DNA of 64,000 nt from Proteles cristata cristata (taxonomy: Eukaryota; Chordata; Mammalia; Carnivora; Hyaenidae), in the NCBI GenBank assembly GCA_017311185.1, contig JAESUZ010005524.1, forward strand, positions 35,760-99,759, written 5' to 3'. The number at the start of each line of letters is the position of its first letter. Position 1 is the stretch's first letter. The notes beneath the pieces are model-generated. The model did not search any database. It saw nothing but the letters and a program-made list of their open reading frames with translations, and was not told the origin of the DNA. Below are positions 27,601 through 40,830 of this stretch, in pieces. The position numbers were made by a program, and so were the translations under genes.

Positions 27601-30600
27601 AATGATTCCTTCACAGTCAGGGGTAAGACAAATTCCTTGCAGAAAATCCTATTTGATTAAAAAAACAAGTGCTGTATATCCCTGCATAAATCTATATATG
27701 CATACCATTTTAACTATCAGGAATAGTCAAGATACTGTTTGAAACTTCCTTTAGGGAGGCACTGGAAGACCCTGCCCATTGTCTTCTGACTTTCGGAGCC
27801 TCCCTTATACAAGGAATATACCTCCAGCTATAGGGGTGACCATGTGACTTGCTTTGGAAAATGCAAGGAAAGCTGACATAACATACACTATGTTCATGCA
27901 AAAGCTTTAAAAAAAAAAACATGGAATAGACCCAGGATGCCTGGTTGGCTTAGTCAGTTAAGCATCCAACTTCAGCTCAGGTCATGATCTCGTGATCTGT
28001 GAGTTCAAGCCCTGTGTCGGGCTCTGTGCTGACAGCTCAGAGCCTGGAGCCTGCTTCAGATTCTGTGTCTCCCTCTCTCTCGCTGCCCTTCTCCCCTTCA
28101 TATGCATGCGTTCTCTCTCACTCTCTCTCTCAAAAATAAATATTTAATATTAAAAAAAAATACACAGAAAAGAATTTATATTCACTTAAAACTTTTTCTG
28201 AAGGTTCTCAGGGAAAAAAATCAACATACAATAAACATACTAAAAGTTCCAAAGTATTTCGTGAACTTACCTTATCAATTTTATCATTAAAAGTTGTTGT
28301 TTTCAATTTCTTCCAACAGTTCATGTGAAATTCTATTTTACAGTATTGGCAGCAGCTGATTCGTATAAAACCCTATGGGTTTAAGACAATTTTTAATATA
28401 TGTTTTAAAGATGTCTACACATACACACTCTCCCTCACAATCACAACACACATATTAAGATAAAAGAGAGAGCTGTCTGCATTCCCCTGGCAAACATAAC
28501 TAGACATTACATTCTCTCCTAGGAAAGTACAATCTTTCAATAACTCAAAATGCCTAGTGCTAGAGACAGACAACTTGACTGACACATTAATCTCCACAGC
28601 ATATAACTGCATTGTCCTTTATAATACCAAATACCTTATAAACAGTATTCATCTGATCTACTAACCAGGAACCATGGGCAGATACTGTCTTCAATAAAGG
28701 AAGGCCAAGTAACCCTAAGTGCCAGACCTGGTTTCAGATTTAGGTCTCTAGGAGCTAATTCTGTGATCACAATGGCCCTTAGATTCTTAGACTCAAATTT
28801 TAAGGGAAATGAGAACTGCAACAAATCAGAGGTAACAATCTCATTTTCTTCCCTGTGCTTCTAAAGAACATGAACAGTAGCTAGAAAGGGGAAACAGAAT
28901 CAGCCAGCCTGCCTTCTCCGGTCACTCCGTGCCCTCAGTGTTTTATGTAGTGGCTCTGGGTCCCCACGTGAGATGACGCAGACCTAGGAAGTCCAGGGGA
29001 CGGGGTACACACAAGAGGACCTAAAACTGCTGACAGGCCAGAGAACTTGGGTCCCTCCAATTACAGAACTTGTTTTAAGTCCATTGTAAGGCCTAATTCT
29101 GCAAGTTACTGTCCTATTGCATGTCCGTTATGTACCTTAAAGTCTGGATCAGTTATATAGATCTGGATTTTGGAATATCCATGGCACTTCTGATAGCAAC
29201 AAATGGCATCTGGCACTGGAGGGAACTTGCATTCTTCAATAAATTTCTCTAACAGCATCTAAAACAGAAATAAACAAATAATATTATCACCACACTGATT
29301 TGTCACTGAAACTCCTTATGATTTCAATAACCTCTTGCCATCAAAATATTTTCAGCCTAGGAAGGACTAAATGATTTTTAGTGAAGAATAAACTACATAT
29401 AACTTTTAAAGTTCTTCCTTTCAGAAGGAGGCTGAAACATACCGAGAGATAAAGTTAGAAAAAAAGGACTGACAAAAAGTTTCAGAATTTCAATGTCAGA
29501 ATCAAAATCTTATCCTGTGTGTCCTCATCAAGGCTCATTTTACAAGGTACAGCTTTTCAAGTGTCCTTCAGGCATTCAGAGGGGGTTAGAGGAGGCAGAA
29601 TAGCCCTGAGGAACCTAGCCTTGTCCTTGGGTAGGCACATCACCCGGGATCCTATCACCCTCAAGCAACTTGTGCATTCCCTGGAGAATTTCCCCACTGC
29701 CACTGACACCCCCAGAAGACCTGGGGCACGCTTCCAGGGCTTTCTGTTATAATAGCTCCTCTGTCTCCATCCCAATTTACTATGAAGAGAACATCCAATG
29801 ACTTTTTTTCAACAGTTTTGTTGAGATATAATTCACCATGCAATCCACACATTTAAAACGTATACAGCTCAGTGGCTTTCAGGATATTCACAGGCTTGTA
29901 CAACCGCTGCCTCAGTCTAAAGTTAGAACAGTTTTATCACCCAACCAAAACTCCATCCCCACTGGCAGTCCCTCCCCATTGCCCCCTACTCCCCCAGACC
30001 CTCACAACCACTGATCTACTTTCTGTCTCTAAATATAGATTTGCCTATTCTGGAAATTTCAGATGAACAGAATCCTAAAACACGTAGTCTTTTGTGTCTG
30101 GCTTCCTTTACTTAGCATGTTTTCAAGGTTCATCCATGCAGTAGTCCTAGTCAGTATTTCATTACTCCTTACGGTCAAATAATACTCAATTTTATGGGAG
30201 GACCATTTTATGATTTTATGAATGGTGTTTATGAATGGCTTTATTTAACTATTATTCATCAGCTGATGGACACTTGAGCTATTTCCACTTTCTCGCTATT
30301 ATGAATAATGTTGCTAATAAACATTCATGTACACATTTTTGTGAGAAAATGATTTCCTTTCTCTATATATCCCCAGGAGTGAAAATGCCGGGTCCTGTTA
30401 TAACTCTACCTTTAACCTACTGAGAAGCTGCCAGACCATTTTACATGTCCACCAGCAATGTCTAGGGGTTCTGATTTCTCCATATCTTATCAATATACTG
30501 TTTTCCTTCTTGAATATAGCCACCCTGGTGTGTGAAGTACTATCTCATTATGGTTTTAATTTGCATTTCCCAGATTGCTAATGGTGCTGAACAGCTTTCA

Positions 30601-33600
30601 CATGCTTATTGGCTACTTGCAGAAATATCTGGCAGATAGGGGTATTCAGATCCTTTGGCTACTTTTTTATTATTTTTTTAAATTCCAGTATAACGGCTAC
30701 TTTTAATTAGATTGTCTTTTTATTAATGAGTTGTTAAGAGTTGATCCCTGTGTTTTTAAAAGCTCCAGCCAAAAGCAAGTTCTGTATACATACCAGGGTT
30801 CCTCACAAGTAAAGGCCTATTCTAGTCAATCCACACATAGTCTAGTCTTTTCAGAAGTAGCAAAGCATTCTATGCCTCTAGACATGAGACTAAATTTATT
30901 TCCCAAGTCCTCAAGTACCATCTTAATTAATAACTATAGTCGCTATGATGAAATCACGTGATGCTATACCTTTCTCTAGGTATAACCAGTAAGTCCTACT
31001 CCTCAATAATGAATGCTCTTGGGGCACCTGGATGGCTCAGATGGTTAAGCATCTGACTCTTGGTTTCAGCTCAGGTCATGATCTCATGGCTTTGTGGGTT
31101 TGAGCTCCACAGAGCGCAGAGCCTGTTTGGGATTATATCTCTCTCCCTCTCTCTCTGCCCCTCCCCAACTCCGATGGTCTCAGTCTCTCTCAAAACAAAC
31201 TTAAAAAATAATAATAATGCATACTCTCAAGTCAGGATGTGGAGACTTAAGTCCCAGCTCCACCATTTCCTAGCTGTGTAACCTTGAGCTCATCACTTAA
31301 CCTCCCTAACTTAATCTTCCTGTTCAGTAAAAAAAAGAATATTCCTAGTACTCATCTTGGAGGGTTGCTGTAAAGATTAAAGGTATGATAAATGGAAGCT
31401 GTGTGACTGGCATTTATAGGAAATAGTTAACAGATATTAGTGATTCTCACTAGTGTTTAAAGGGGAAACATTATGTGGGGATGCTGAGGTCTGGGTGTCC
31501 CTACCTTTCTGTCTCCTGGGTGAGTCACTGCAAATTAGCTTTTACAGTTAGAAGCTCTTTACAGTTAGTTACAAGCTCTCTGCAGAAATCAATGATTACC
31601 TTTATTTTCCCTGGCTGAGTCTCTTCAATAATCACATTACTCGTGGGCCAAGTTAACACTCCAGGAAGGCGACAAATCAAGGTTCTTGCTTTCTCAAAAT
31701 GATTAAGAGCTTCTAGAAATCTAAAGTCATAATTATGAAAAAGAAGATATTAAAGCTGTGATAAGAATTTTCATTCCCCACAATACAAGTCACACGGGGC
31801 GTCTGGATGGCTCAGTCGGTTAAGCATCCAACTTCGGCTCAGGTCATGATCTCACCGTTTGTGGTGAGATCATCCTGTGTCGGGCTCTGTGCTGACAGCT
31901 AGCTCAGAGCCTGGAGCCTGCTTCAGATCCTGTGTCTCCCTCTCTCTCTAACCCTCCCCTGCTCATACTGTCTCTCTCTCTCTCTCTCAGAAATAAATAA
32001 AACATTAAAAATATTATAAACAAAACAAAACAAAAATCACAGAGACTTCAAGTTTATTAAGAATACATTTGATAAATCACTGTAGAGGAATATCCGATAT
32101 GACCTATATTTTCTTTGAAAATCATAGGCATGTTGAATCACTATTATTGTGCACCTGAAACTAATAAAACACTGTAGTTAACTGGAACTTTAATAAAAAC
32201 TTTTTAAAAAGGCATTAATTATCACTGTTTACTATAAAAGTAATATAAATTAAACACAAATCTGCCTGACGCTGCCTTTATTATGGTAGGTGCACACAGA
32301 TCCTTTTAAAGTTGTAATTTATTATTTGAAGTTTCCAACAATTAGGGGTACCTGGGTGGCACAGTTGGTTAAGTGTCCAACTTTGGCTCAGGTCATGATC
32401 TCATAGTTTGTAAGTTCAAGCTCCGTGTTGGGCTCTGTGATGACAGCTTGGAGCCTGGAGCCTGCTTTGGATTCTGTGTCTCTCTCTGCCCCTCCCCAGC
32501 TCATACTCTCCCTTTCTCTCAAAAATGAATAAACCTTAAAAATTTTTTAAGTTTCCAAAAATTAAAACAAATGAACAATTTGGCTATTCCATTTTTATTT
32601 GTTTTGTTTACTAAGCTAATTAGATTCCTGTAGAGAAATGGCAACCCTTCATTTAAATTAATTAATCATAAATACTTAAAAAAAAAACTCTATTAGGACA
32701 TCTAAGGTAAAAATAGCTCTTCTGAAAAAATTCTAAAAAGACTGTGTATGCTACACATCTTTCCTCAACCATAAAGCAGTATTTTAAAAGAACAAGTGTG
32801 TATGTAAACTATTTTAATTATATGAAACGTTTTAGTTCTGGTTTATGTTTTTAAAAAATGTCAATCAACTCTTCTTCAACAAAAGAATACTAAAATATTG
32901 GATTATAAAGTTAACTAAGACTTTATAATTCTCGAGACTAGAGTAAAAGTTTTCCTGCTTTCTCCAATCGTAAAATGATTTCCCAATTTTAAGAACTTTT
33001 TTGCGTATGGATAAGAAAAATTCACCTGCAGAACAGCTAGATCACTATCCACGATAAGACAGCTCACAGCAGAATTTTACCAGAAACTGCATATTACAAC
33101 AGCAAACAACCCGCATACTAGACGTTGAACCCCACTTCATATTATTTTGAAATCAAAATGTAAATGCTTTTCAAAATGGCAAACTTTATCATTTATCATA
33201 ATTCCCATGACGTTACACATTTATGACATATTCCTAGATCTTATGAATAACTGCATGTGATCACTGCATTAAAAAGGGTATATCCTAGGAGCACCTGGTG
33301 GTTCAGTTGGTTAAGCATCTGATTGTTGATTTTGGCTTGAGGTCATGATCTCATGGTTTGTGAGATGGAAACCCAAGTCAGGCTCTGTGCTGGCAGAGTA
33401 GAGCCTGCTTAGGATATCCTTCTCCCTCTCTCTGCCCCTCTCCTACTCATGTTCTCTCTCTCTCTCTCTCTAAAAAATAAATAAATAAATACATAAAATA
33501 AACTTCAAAATTAAAAGCAAAACAATAAAAAGGGTATATCCTAAACAATTTATGCTAAACTTTGAAATTAACTTCATACGATGATTGCTAAATTCTCACT

Positions 33601-36600
33601 CCCCCTCTCTCTACCTGATTCTTAATATAAATCAGCCTAGTCACAGGAACTTAACTTCAAGTAAAGAACTTTCTTTAATCTTTAAACCTGTATAAAAGAA
33701 GTTCTAAGCACACTCCAAGATTGGGTTTCTAAGAGTACCAAAGGTCTGATAAAATCTCCCCTAAAAAGACAGATGAAAATTAAAGAATAATCAAAAGCTA
33801 CGAATGATATTCAATCAGTCAACAATTATTTCTTCACAAAGTTAAATCTAACATACCTACCATTATATTGGGTGCAAGTGCAAGAATAGGGAGATTTTGG
33901 GTTTTCTTGCTGTTATTTTACAGTTAATTATACTGCTTTACTGTACCAAAACTATGGAACGCTTCACAAATTTGTGTGCATCCTTGTACAGGGGCCATGC
34001 TAATCTTCTCTGTATCATTCCAATTTTAGTCTATGTGCTGCCCAAGCAAGCACTCAACAGGGAGCTTTTTTTTTTTTAAATTTTTAATGCTATTTTTATT
34101 TCTGAGAGAGAGCGAGAGAGCAAATGCATGAGCAGAGGAGGGTTAGAGAAAAAGGGAGACACAGAATCTGAAGCAGGCTCCAGGCTATGAGCTGGCTGCC
34201 AGCACAGAGCCCGACACGGAGCTCGCACCCACGAACCGCGAGATCATGACCTGAGCCAAAGTCAGATGCTTAACTGACTGAGCCACCCAGGTGCCCCAAT
34301 AGGGAGCTTTTTTAAAGCTCAACGCATAATCCTATCCCCAAAGGGTCATATAGCAATTTGGGAAGACAAGATATGAAACATTAGGAGAACAACTACATGT
34401 TTAACTTTGAGTAAGGATTCCAACTATAGGGGTGGCTGAGTGGCTCAGTTGGTTGAGTGTCCAAAGACTCTTGCTTTCAGCTCACGGTCCGTGGGTTCAA
34501 GTCCCCAGTCAGGCTCTGAGATGACAGCACAGAGCCTGCTTGGGATTCTCTCTCTCCCTCTCTCACCTACTGTCTCTCCCCTACTCACGCTGTCTCTGTC
34601 TCTCTCAAAATAAATAAATAAGCTTAAAAAATAAAAAAAAAAAATTTTAAAAAAAGGATTCCAACTATAGAATAAGTTCAGAGAAGAGATTTTATTTCTA
34701 ACTCATGATGTCTTTGAACAGATGTATATCTCATATAATAACAATCTTTATACAGGTTTTTGGTGGAAATAGGTATTTTGGTGACCAAAAAATTATATAA
34801 TCAGACTCATAAAGCGTTAATTTATATCAATTCAGTCACCATTTGTAAGTGACAGATACTAAGAGAAAAAATATAAAATCTTTTGTGTCACATTCCTGAC
34901 TTTCCTATAAGATTCAAAATAAGGAAGCTCTCGGTGCTGAACTAACTGGTCATGCTCTAATAATTAACACTGATATAGAAATGCTGCTCCTCCAAGCAAA
35001 CACAATTATAATTGGATGGCATGGAGAGATAACAACGTAATTCCAGAAAAGGGACCACCACCACCTTAGACTTCAAATGAGTTACCACTCTGAGCATAAA
35101 AGGGTGCAATTCCTACTAACCTGTTCTTTTTCAAATATACTTTTCCGATTCCACAATAGGCCAAGCAATCGAGTCCCTCATTGGGGTAGTGTTCAATCAT
35201 CCTCTTAAACTGGTTTTCAGCTTCAGATAATTCCTTCAGTAGTAGTAAAAATAAAGATCACTTACACTACAAAAGAAAAGCTAGAACAGATTTTATCTGA
35301 GGGTTGATTCTTTTTGTGTAATATTACAAACAACTGTATATCCAAAGTTTTCTGTGCCAAACTCACCTTCTGCATTTTATTTTCTTAGCAAATATACAAA
35401 TTTTGACCATAGGATACTCAGAGACACAACCACAGTGGTTCCGCTTCAGAATGAAATGTGGGTGCGGAACACATCAGACAACCAACCAAATGAGCATTTA
35501 CTGACACACACAGAAGGCCCGGTACGTGCTAACACTAAAAGGTGTGAATTCATGGTATAAGGACTGACTGGATGCAAACACACCATGACATATCTCCTAG
35601 TAAGTGCTCTTCCCTTGGGAGACAGACACTCCAATGATATTACCACTATGTTTTACAGCATAAGAAAGATAAATAATCAGTCTTTAAAATAGCAAAATAG
35701 CAAAAGCTTTACAGAGCTTAGAGTACATTCTTCTGAAAATTCTCAACAATGGAAAACTTCTGTGCTTTGAATTTTGTTTTGGAAAAACTCCAAAATACAC
35801 TTAGCTCAAGGCAATCCTGGTAACCCTATTGTGGGTGAAAAAGGAAATGTCGCTACAAAATGGGAGTTTATTAAAGCTTTGAGGCCAGTTCCAAAGGAGG
35901 CATTCCAAAAATGTTTTAAGCAAGAGCTGTCCTGGAATAAACACACTGCTTAGTTATGGGGCTACCCTGAATGATGATATTCTTTAAAACGTCCAAGTTC
36001 TATCATCTCTGGTTTGTTTTTTTAAATTAGTCTCATTAATTCAAAGTAAATCACAAATGTAGTGAACTAATTCTTCAATTTTTATAGAGCAAAACATGGT
36101 AAGACATTTATTATTACTCTGCTGAGAAGAATCGAGATCATAAAGTCCTATCTCTAACAATCCACTAGAAAATAGAATTAGACAGGCCTTAATGGAAGAT
36201 ATTCATCTGTCACATGAAGAACAAGGAAAGAAGGTGGGCGCCTGGGTGCCTCACTCGGTTAAGTGTCCACCTCTTGATTTCAGCTCAGGTCATCTCAGTT
36301 TGTGAGTTTGAGCCCCACGTCAGGCTCTGAGCTGACAGTGTGGAGCCTGCTTGAAATTCTCTACCCTCAATCTCTCTCTCTCAAAAATAAACAAACATTA
36401 AAAACAAAACGAAACAAAAAGAACAAGGGGAAAGAAGCATGTCACAATGAAAATGAACCTCAGACACTGTGGACCACTGTGAGAGTGGAACATAAAAGAT
36501 AACTTGATCTTATTAGGTAGCAGGCAGGGCTAAGCCTTCACTCAGCCAAGGAAGCTTAGAGCCCAAGTTGGTAGAAAGGATATATTATACTTGAGGTAAT

Positions 36601-39600
36601 TCTACAGCAATTTGAAATCTTGACTTTTATTGAAAACTAAAAACCATGGAAAGAAAAGTACAGTTTACCCTTGAACAATGCAGGGGTCATAGGTGTCCCA
36701 TGCAATTGAAAATCCAAGTGTAACTTTTGATTCCCCAAAAATTTAATTACTAATAGTCTACCATTGACTGGAAGTCTTACCAATAACATAAACAATAGAT
36801 TAACATGTAGTTTATACGTTATATGTATTATATACTGTATCCTTACAATAAAGAAAGCTAGGGAAAAGCAAATCATAAGAAAGAGAAAACATTCACAGTA
36901 CTCTATTTAAAAAAAAATCCACAGGGCGCCTGGGTGGCTTAGTCGGTTAAACGTCCGACTTTCGCTTAGGTCATGATCTCATGGTTCATGGGTTCGAGCC
37001 CTGCTTCGGGCTCTGTGCTGACTGCCAGCTCGGAGCCTGGAGCCTGTTTCAGAGTCTGTGACTCCCTCTCTCTCTGACCCTCCCCTGCTCACGCTGCCTC
37101 TCTCTCTCTCCTAGAAATAAATAAAACATTAAAAAAAATCCACATGTAAGTGGACCCATGCAATTCAAACCCACGTTGTTCAAGAGTCAACTATATCATG
37201 CTGTGCAGTACAGATAAGCGAACTTTGCAGGAGAGCACTGAAGGACCATGAGTAATGGAAACCATGTGTGCTCACACCTACACGCTGATTTTATGTGCTG
37301 ATGGGAAGCCTGCGCTCCAGAAAACAATAAAATATTACCCAGAACTAAGAGATCTTAACACAAAGTTGAACTCTCATTTCTTAATCTCCCCAAGCCCATT
37401 CCTTCCTTCCACCACTAAATGCAATCATTATCTCAAACTTGATGTAGGGCTAACCTGTGTTTTTTTTCCCCAGATAGTCCTAAATAATATATACTATTGT
37501 TGCATATGCTTTCCAAATGGTACATAAGTGGTTATCACAATGTTTGTCATGTTCTCTAACTTGTCTTTTTCACTCAACGTGTTTCTTATATCTGTAATGA
37601 TACAGTAGGTCCTTTACATTTTATATAAGTAAAAAGTAGATTCCTACTGGTTGCCTGGCATAGCTTTTTTCTAATGGGATCACAAACTAATTTTTCTTTA
37701 AAACAACAACAACACAAATTTAATAAGTATTTCAGAAAAAAACTATCAAGCCAAGTACACAGAAAGAAACCAAAGTGGCAAAACTATTTTTTACGTATCT
37801 TCTAAAGTGGCAGAGATTTTAACATCTCTGTTACAAATCTTACCTCAGGCTGTCCTATTCCAAGGAGAGAAACAGCAAGTCCGTAGACTACTAGGACATA
37901 GTTAATCATGGCCAGGTTCAATTGCTGTCAAGAAAAATGCTCCAGTTAAAAATCTGAACATAATTCTGACTAATTTGAATCATACCAACCTGATAGCCAA
38001 AACAGAAAAAAAAAAAGCATTAATAAAATCTCAGTAATCGCTATGACTGGGATAAAGACCAAACAGAATTAGAAAATATATTTTGCAAAGATACGCAGTT
38101 ATACTGAAATCAAGTATTAAAAACAGAGAACCGTTATCTGAGTTCCTTGACGGCATGGTTTGTGACAGATTATAATAACTGAAGTCATACTGTTTTGTAT
38201 ATAAATGGGTACTAGTTACAGATTAAGACATATGCTCTCTTACAATCCTGCACACACTGTTCACCTAGCTAATTCTTTCTGGATGAAAAGACGTGACTAA
38301 AGTGGATCCAAAACCTTGATTTAGTACTTTTGTAGAAGAAGCCAAGCATTCTAATGGACACCAAGCAGAGAGCGAGAGCATAAACCAGGGTTGCATATTG
38401 TATGCACCCATAATGGGTGAATCAGAGCATCCGCTGCCTCTCACAACCTGGAGCAGACTCGGCCAATCTCAGGTGGGTCGAAGGTACAGTGGTACAGTGA
38501 CGGTAAGCCTTAATGTTTGTCTACATTCACCTGAAATGCTGCTGCACTAACGCGCCAGTTACAGACGGCGATGTTACCTTTATTTTTTGAGGATCCAGAC
38601 CATTGAGCAGCTCCGTGAAGGCCTGTGCGGCGCTGCGGCAGCGCTGCTCCAGCAAAGCCGTGTAGCCATCCTGAATCAAGCTTCTCAGCATTTTCATTAT
38701 ATTCGCAAAATCCTGCAAGAGAAGAAATTCTACTTAGTAATCCAGAGCAATATGTGTTTAGTCTGAAACTTAAGATGCCAAAGTTCATCATAGGGCAGTT
38801 ATATTTTATAACTGATCATAAACCCCCAACCTATGCCTTATGCATTATACTTTCTCTACACGGCACCTTTAAAGTGAAACCTAAAGGTACTACTTCACCA
38901 TCTTATTTCCAATACTCCTACTGCCGCTGACAGGAAAGGGTGGTTCGTTTTACCCTACATGGTTCTCAACCTTGCTCACTTTTCCAGACTAAACAGACAG
39001 CATTTGGAAGTTTTAACAGCACAAATGGAGAACACCAGCCACCAATTTAAATAACTGTTTGGCTGGAACTAGAATTAGACAATTAAGAACAAGAAACCAA
39101 TTTACTGATCACTATCAGATTTTAACTGTCCTCATGCTCTGAAACAAAGCTTAATTCTCAGCAAGAAATGGATATATTTCAACCTTTGGCTCTGCTTCTG
39201 CTTAACATGTGCCTGAATAGAACTTGATAAAATTACTGGGAGAGGTACTACTTGGTTAAATGCAAAGGGAAGAGCATAAGAAATAAAACCCAAAACGAAA
39301 AGTACTATAATATACCTTGAAATAAAGTGAAAAAAATGGCATCTTTGGATATGTATGTGAACATACATCATGTAAGCTGAATTCAAGTTTTAGTTACATG
39401 GCAATAGCTGTCACAAAGATTCCATAAAAACGAGAGAGACAAGACTACATGGGTAAGCCTAGGTTTCCTCCCTCCCTGACGCGCACGTGCACACCAGCCA
39501 GGAAAGCAGAGGATGCAAACACGCGTGTGATACTCCTCCACTGTTCTTAACAGTAAAGACCCAAAAGGAGGCCCCAGTGCACAAACCCAGAGGGAAGAAC

Positions 39601-40791
39601 CATTGGGTCACAATTAACAAAAGCTGTCTACTGGTTTTCGTCCAATGAGAATTTTCCCCCAGGACATACACAGAACAGAAGAGCTCTCACATAAACTTTG
39701 TATTTCCTATAGTATTTAATAAAAGCTCGAGGACAGCTATATTTATGTTAAAATACTAATTTTAAAAGTTACAGATGATGATGTGCTGTTCCCACAAATA
39801 CTAGTTATTAGCCCTAAATGAACTGATTCCATTTTAATCTCACATTCTAGAAAAGAGATCCATATAACCTCATGTTTCTGTTAAAAATTATCTCTCTCAG
39901 TAAATACAAGAAACGATCATGGAGTACTAAGCACTCCATGAGAGCAGGCTGGGTCGCAATGCCACATAACTAATGTTTCTCATTCTTCAGGACAGACAGG
40001 GAGGGGCCAAACCAAAAGTGTGCTGAATGGATAATGGAAGGCTCAAAAATAACTATCATATTTATTTGATCTTTCATTTGATCTTTCATAGGCTGCCTTT
40101 TTTTTTTTTTTTTAAATATTTTATTTATTTCTAGGAGAGAGAGAGACAGCGTGAGCAGGGGAGGGTCAGAGAGAGAGGGAGACACAGAATATGAAGCAGG
40201 CTCCAGGCTCTGGGCTGGCAGTCAGCACAGAGCCCGACGCGGGGCTCGAACCCATGAACTGCGAGACCATAACCTAAGTAAAAGTCGGACGCTCAACCGA
40301 CTAAGCCACCCAGGCGCCCCAGAGGCTGCCTTTTCTATTTAAGTCTTTCATGGTTTCTAAAGTCAGTAAATCAGTGTAAAAAACTAATTTAAAAAACTCT
40401 AGTTGCTAGAAATTCTAATTTTTTTTAATGTTTTACTTATTTTTGAGAGACAGATTGATTGTGAGTGGGGGAGGGGCAGAGAGAAAGGGAGACACAGGAT
40501 CCAAAGCAGGCTCCGGGCTCTGAGCTGTCAGCACAGAACCCAACATGGGGCTCGAACTCATGAACCATGAGATCATGACTTGAGCGAAAGGTTGGACGCC
40601 CAACCGACTAAGCCACAAAGGCGTCCTTAACTGCCAGAAATTCTAGAGATGCTTTTAGGCAACTGATTAGAAATGTTTTCATAAACTGCTTGAAACATGC
40701 TTCATTCCTTCAGTCTTTTGTAAGATAAATATCATATATACCTAAAATAGTTAACTGAATCATTTTTTTAAATGTTTTATTTATTTCTGAG

Positions 40792-40830
<39 letters not shown>

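Larger units (their letters stand above)
25311..29805. other. Exon-dense part of TTC3
   Basis: Five exons (25830 to 29258) in 3.4 kb. The intervening sequence holds one SINE and a possible MLT1 piece; otherwise nothing recognised. Confidence 0.5.
37193..40089. other. Introns around TTC3 exons 8-9
   Basis: Apart from the two exons, single-copy AT-rich DNA; no repeats or extra genes recognised. Confidence 0.5.
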
